Shown here: positions 6,730 through 8,420 of the stretch, piece after piece | Layout of the letters: each line of letters begins with the position of its first letter | Position numbering within the stretch: position 1 is the stretch's first letter | Source of the DNA: Bacteroidota bacterium | GTDB lineage: Bacteria > Bacteroidota > Ignavibacteria > Kryptoniales > JAKASW01 | Direction of reading: 5' to 3' | Length of the DNA stretch: 8,420 bases | NCBI GenBank assembly: GCA_021789755.1 | Contig: JAJYJD010000149.1 | Coordinates: forward strand, 1-8,420 | Notes under the pieces: model-generated | Told to the model about the DNA's origin: nothing | Database searches by the model: none | The model's input: only the letters and a program-made list of their open reading frames with translations | Program-made: the position numbers and the translations under genes

Positions 6730-7530
6730 TTAAACTAAGATTACTTCGACTCCCTGACTTTGAAGATTGCCCAGCTCTGCCTCCGGTATGTTCTTATCTG
6801 TTATTACAGTATGGATTTGTGAAATCGGAGCGATGAAGGCAAAACTGCGACGCGAGAACTTACTCGAGTCCGCAAGCACGATAACTCTACTGGAGTTCTG
6901 AATCATCAGCTTATTAAGGTTCGCCTCTTCGATGTTCGGAGTTGTAATCCCACATTCGGAACCTATCCCGTCAACGCCAATGAATAACTTGTCGCAATAA
7001 AAATTCTTTATGCTGCTCTCGGCAACCGGGCCAACGAGAGAAAGTGAATTCTGTCTAATCATCCCCCCAAGCATTACGAGCTTTAAATTGCTGCGACCGA
7101 CCAGCTCGTCTGCGATGTTCAGGGCATTCGTAATAACGGTCACATTCCGCAGAGCATTCAGGTTCTTTGCGAGTTCAAGAGTCGTTGTTCCTGAATCGAT
7201 AAATATTGTATCGTCATCTTTAATTAATTCGGCAGCTTTTTTTCCGATGGCCCGTTTCTCTTCTGCATGTCGCTTGGATTTTTCTGCAAGTTTAGAATCA
7301 ATACCGGCACGTTGAAACCTGATTCCACCGCCGCGAGTCCTCGCCAGGAAGCCCTTTTGTTCAAGTTGCGTCAGGTCGTTCCGTATTGTCACATCGCTCA
7401 CTCCAAAAAGACGGCAAAGGCTGGTCACTTTCACCCGCCCTTCCGACTCGAGCATTTCAAGGATTTTGGTGCGCCTATCTAACGTTTTTCCTGCTTCTGC
7501 CGGATTCGGGCTGTCCAAGTCAGTAACCAA
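6730..7530 (-). CDS. DeoR-family transcriptional regulator (AgaR-like)
   Basis: DeoR-family repressor of 266 aa, near the usual 250-260. An N-terminal winged helix-turn-helix lies at about 20-70 (RRTKILEMLESEGRVKV, then FGVSDVTIRNDL at 42-53 as recognition region and GFLARTRGG). The DeoR C-terminal sugar-phosphate sensing domain follows: FIDSGTTTLELAKNL at 110-124, TNALNIADEL at 134-143, LGGMIR at 154-159, LFIGVDGI at 182-189 and ADSSKF at 220-225. DeoR proteins of aga operons repress until a pathway sugar phosphate binds; by position this one probably controls its own operon. The first in-frame start is TTG at 7528-7530, directly after an in-frame TAA four codons upstream; no Shine-Dalgarno sequence is visible. 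This gives about 18 residues before the helix-turn-helix, so a later start such as the TTG at residue 5 is possible. It is the promoter-proximal gene, 30 nt before the amidohydrolase ATG. Confidence 0.9.
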   Translation of the reverse strand: MVTDLDSPNPAEAGKTLDRRTKILEMLESEGRVKVTSLCRLFGVSDVTIRNDLTQLEQKGFLARTRGGGIRFQRAGIDSKLAEKSKRHAEEKRAIGKKAAELIKDDDTIFIDSGTTTLELAKNLNALRNVTVITNALNIADELVGRSNLKLVMLGGMIRQNSLSLVGPVAESSIKNFYCDKLFIGVDGIGSECGITTPNIEEANLNKLMIQNSSRVIVLADSSKFSRRSFAFIAPISQIHTVITDKNIPEAELGNLQSQGVEVILV

Positions 7531-7532
7531 AC

Positions 7533-7541
7533 GTTTCGTTT
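7533..7541. promoter_or_regulatory. GTTTCGTTT motif at the regulator start, candidate AgaR/DeoR-type operator
   Basis: The plus strand reads GTTTCGTTT just upstream of the regulator's TTG start and merges with the palindrome AAACGTTT (7529-7536). TTTCGTTT or TTTCATTT cores are known in operators of the AgaR group of DeoR regulators in enterobacteria. A single short match can be chance, so this is only a candidate. Confidence 0.3.
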
Positions 7542-7552
7542 AGGCTAACATA

Positions 7553-7602
7553 AGAAGGTAAAGCAATGCATTTCAGAAGGTTCTGCTGTATAAGCATAAG
7601 GT
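7553..7602 (-). promoter_or_regulatory. Three phased direct repeats, candidate operator array
   Basis: On the plus strand AGAAGGT occurs at 7553-7559 and 7575-7581, and the variant ATAAGGT at 7596-7602. The start-to-start distances are 22 and 21 nt, close to two helical turns, so all three face the same side of the DNA. The array runs from the predicted transcription start into the leader, where a repressor would block initiation or elongation. The middle copy is also the left half of the small inverted repeat CAGAA-GG-TTCTG (7574-7585). Assignment to the adjacent DeoR-type regulator is inference. Confidence 0.4.
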
Positions 7603-7631
7603 AATATAATTGCGCTTTCCCCGCCTGTCAA
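7603..7631 (-). promoter_or_regulatory. Sigma70-type promoter of the operon
   Basis: The minus strand carries TTGACA (7626-7631), a 17 nt spacer, and TATATT (7603-7608), a perfect -35 and a one-mismatch -10 at ideal spacing. Transcription should begin near 7596, giving a leader of about 66 nt before the regulator's TTG. This is an E. coli-like arrangement rather than the TTTG / TAnnTTTG arrangement of Bacteroides and Flavobacterium promoters. Confidence 0.7.
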
Positions 7632-7651
7632 GTAGGGGGCATAAACCAGTA

Positions 7652-7693
7652 CTTCAGCAGGATGAGCTTCGGTAAAACTGAAAAATTTCCGCC
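7652..7693 (-). pseudogene. Remnant of a second T9SS tail
   Basis: The minus strand encodes GGNFSVLPKLILLK, which lines up with the neighbouring tail's AGPFSKTMKLIFLK at 8 of 14 residues and with the common T9SS ending GxFSxTKKLILLK. The expected stop after the final Lys is absent (TAC here, TAA in the other copy). At DNA level 7650-7670 matches 7749-7769 at 18 of 21 bases, and the copies are 99 nt apart in the same orientation. Nothing upstream of the GG resembles the rest of the domain, so this is a fragment. Confidence 0.45.
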
Positions 7694-7747
7694 AATTTTA
7701 CGCATGATCGCTGATGACGGGACAAGTCTGGCTGTGAAAGAGCAAAA

Positions 7748-7926
7748 TTACTTCAGGAAAATGAGCTTCATGGTCTTGCTAAATGGGCCGGCATCAATCC
7801 GGTAGAAGCAAACTCCGCTCGGTATATCGTGTCCATCCAACATTACCCGGTACCTCCCTCATCCTTGTCGACATGAGTTTTCGCCTTCCTGCCGGGCAGG
7901 AGAATTTTCCTTTATAGATATAGATC
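7748..7926 (-). pseudogene. Frameshifted C-terminal end of a type IX secretion cargo protein (T9SS sorting domain)
   Basis: Read towards a TAA at 7748-7750, one frame encodes GRYRVMLDGHDIPSG, then VCFYRIDAG, then PFSKTMKLIFLK and stop (7751-7858). This matches the T9SS type A sorting domain pattern GxYxVxxDGxxLxSGVYFYRLxAGxFxxTKKMxLLK. A TGA at 7859-7861 closes this frame. The preceding part of the same domain continues in another frame at 7846-7911 (ILLPGRKAKTHVDKDEGG, compare LLGRKVKTLVDxxE), and the strand before that (IYIYK, compare LxIYD) in a third frame. So a complete tail domain, including the GR-V-LV block, is spread over three frames. I see no PNPFNP motif or passenger domain upstream. 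Sequencing error could explain one shift, but at least two are needed, so decay is more likely. Confidence 0.6.
7887..7901. repeat. 15-nt near-perfect palindrome TCCTGCCGGGCAGGA
   Basis: Seven base pairs flank a single central base. It lies inside the decayed T9SS tail, where it overlaps the codons for LPGR; the normal domain reads LGR at this place. GC-rich palindromes built on CCTGCC/GGCAGG often occur as dispersed intergenic repeats in bacterial genomes, so it may be an inserted repeat rather than original coding sequence. Confidence 0.4.
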
Positions 7927-8420
7927 GCGCTCGACCGCGGAGATGCTTCCCTCGTCTTCAACGAGTGTTCAGTTTTCTGCATGTGCAGGGAATCTCCAAG
8001 TGGAAGGAACAACGCGCGTTTCAAAAGGTCAATACAGTTAGCACATCTGGAAGGGCCGGCTCCTCATTCGGAACGATGACTTGAACTGGCTAAAAATGAA
8101 AACCCGAGTGTTCGTCAGAAAAATGGCAAGAGGAAATGTCCTTCTGACGATTGATGCTTACCCTCCAGGCATGGCAAAAGTTTAGGTACCAGACTGCTTA
8201 ACACAAGTATACAGAAACCCATCTATGAAATTCCCTGCCGTTTCTGTCCGGCGGGCTCTCAAGTCTAACATGGGAGACATTGACCACTGCAAAAAGATGT
8301 GAAGCCCATTTTCAGTGCAAGCCGCGCGGTTGCAGTGTAAAACGCAGTGACCGGCAGCCCAGGCCGCAAAAGCAACGCCATCGACTTACAAACGGACTGC
8401 TGCTCCGGCCTGTCCTCCGT
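7927..8420. other. Gene-poor stretch without a recognisable gene
   Basis: About 490 bases in which no frame gives a protein that I recognise. It holds the 9-bp inverted repeat at 8112-8150, a bulged GC-rich hairpin at about 8237-8260 (CCCTGCCG with CGGCGGG, no T-run) and a weak distant inverted pair CACTGCAA / TTGCAGTG (8285-8292, 8330-8337). A minus-strand open frame of 76 codons ending at 7794 crosses the decayed T9SS domain in the wrong frame and is not credible as a gene. The stretch probably contains the eroded upstream part of the T9SS cargo gene together with intergenic DNA. Confidence 0.4.
8112..8150. repeat. Inverted repeat, 9-bp perfect stem
   Basis: TCGTCAGAA (8112-8120) and TTCTGACGA (8142-8150) are exact reverse complements separated by 21 nt. 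There is no T-run on either side, so it is not a standard intrinsic terminator. It could be a protein-binding site, an RNA hairpin or a remnant of a mobile element. Confidence 0.4.

Noticed and set aside
7794..8024. Minus-strand open frame of 76 codons
   Set aside because: It crosses the T9SS sorting domain mostly in the wrong frame, has no family signature of its own and no ribosome binding site. The domain is better explained by the frames ending at 7748 and 7843.
8042..8185. Plus-strand open frame of about 47 codons, with an internal ATG at 8096 giving MKTRVFVRKMARGN
   Set aside because: No supported start upstream, no ribosome binding site and no family I can name. It contains the 9-bp inverted repeat, which could itself produce the open frame. 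A faint likeness of its end to glycoside hydrolase sequence was too weak to claim.
8237..8260. Bulged GC-rich hairpin as a terminator
   Set aside because: CCCTGCCG and CGGCGGG can pair with a bulge, but no T-run follows on either strand.
1..8420. CRISPR array, tRNA, rRNA or intact insertion sequence
   Set aside because: No regularly spaced repeats, tRNA cloverleaf signals, rRNA-like sequence or transposase gene were seen on either strand.

Overview
This window holds one tightly packed minus-strand operon of seven genes (about 291-7530), flanked by about 290 bases on the left and about 890 on the right with no intact gene that I can support. Read in the direction of transcription (right to left), the operon is: DeoR/AgaR-type regulator, exported amidohydrolase-fold protein, AgaS, KbaZ/GatZ, EamA-family (DMT) transporter, PfkB-family sugar kinase, KbaY/GatY class II aldolase. 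From agaS onward all neighbouring genes overlap by 1, 4, 11 and 4 nt, so they are almost certainly co-transcribed and translationally coupled.

The enzymes form the lower part of a galactosamine / N-acetylgalactosamine route. AgaS would convert galactosamine-6-phosphate to tagatose-6-phosphate. The PfkB kinase would make tagatose-1,6-bisphosphate. KbaY with KbaZ would cleave that to dihydroxyacetone phosphate and glyceraldehyde-3-phosphate. No PTS genes, hexosamine kinase or GalNAc-6-phosphate deacetylase are present, so the entry steps must be encoded elsewhere or differ from the enterobacterial aga/gam scheme. A DMT transporter occupies the place where a sugar importer would be expected. The most unusual gene is the exported amidohydrolase-fold protein: at every position where I expect a metal ligand of the Amidohydro_2 family, a different residue is present. 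It looks like a pseudoenzyme kept inside a catabolic operon.

The operon is preceded by a near-consensus sigma70-type promoter (TTGACA, 17 nt, TATATT at 7603-7631). The leader carries three helically phased direct repeats and a TTTCGTTT motif, all candidate operators for the DeoR-type regulator. To the right lies a decayed minus-strand gene end with a recognisable type IX secretion (T9SS) C-terminal sorting domain split by frameshifts, followed 99 nt further downstream by the remnant of a second such tail. On the left, a second TTGACA-type promoter with a LacI-family-like operator fires out of the window.

T9SS tails point to the Bacteroidota/Ignavibacteriota/Chlorobiota side of the tree or another T9SS-bearing phylum. 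E. coli-like promoter spacing and a clear Shine-Dalgarno sequence before some genes fit an early-branching member better than a classical Bacteroides or Flavobacterium. This placement is inference.
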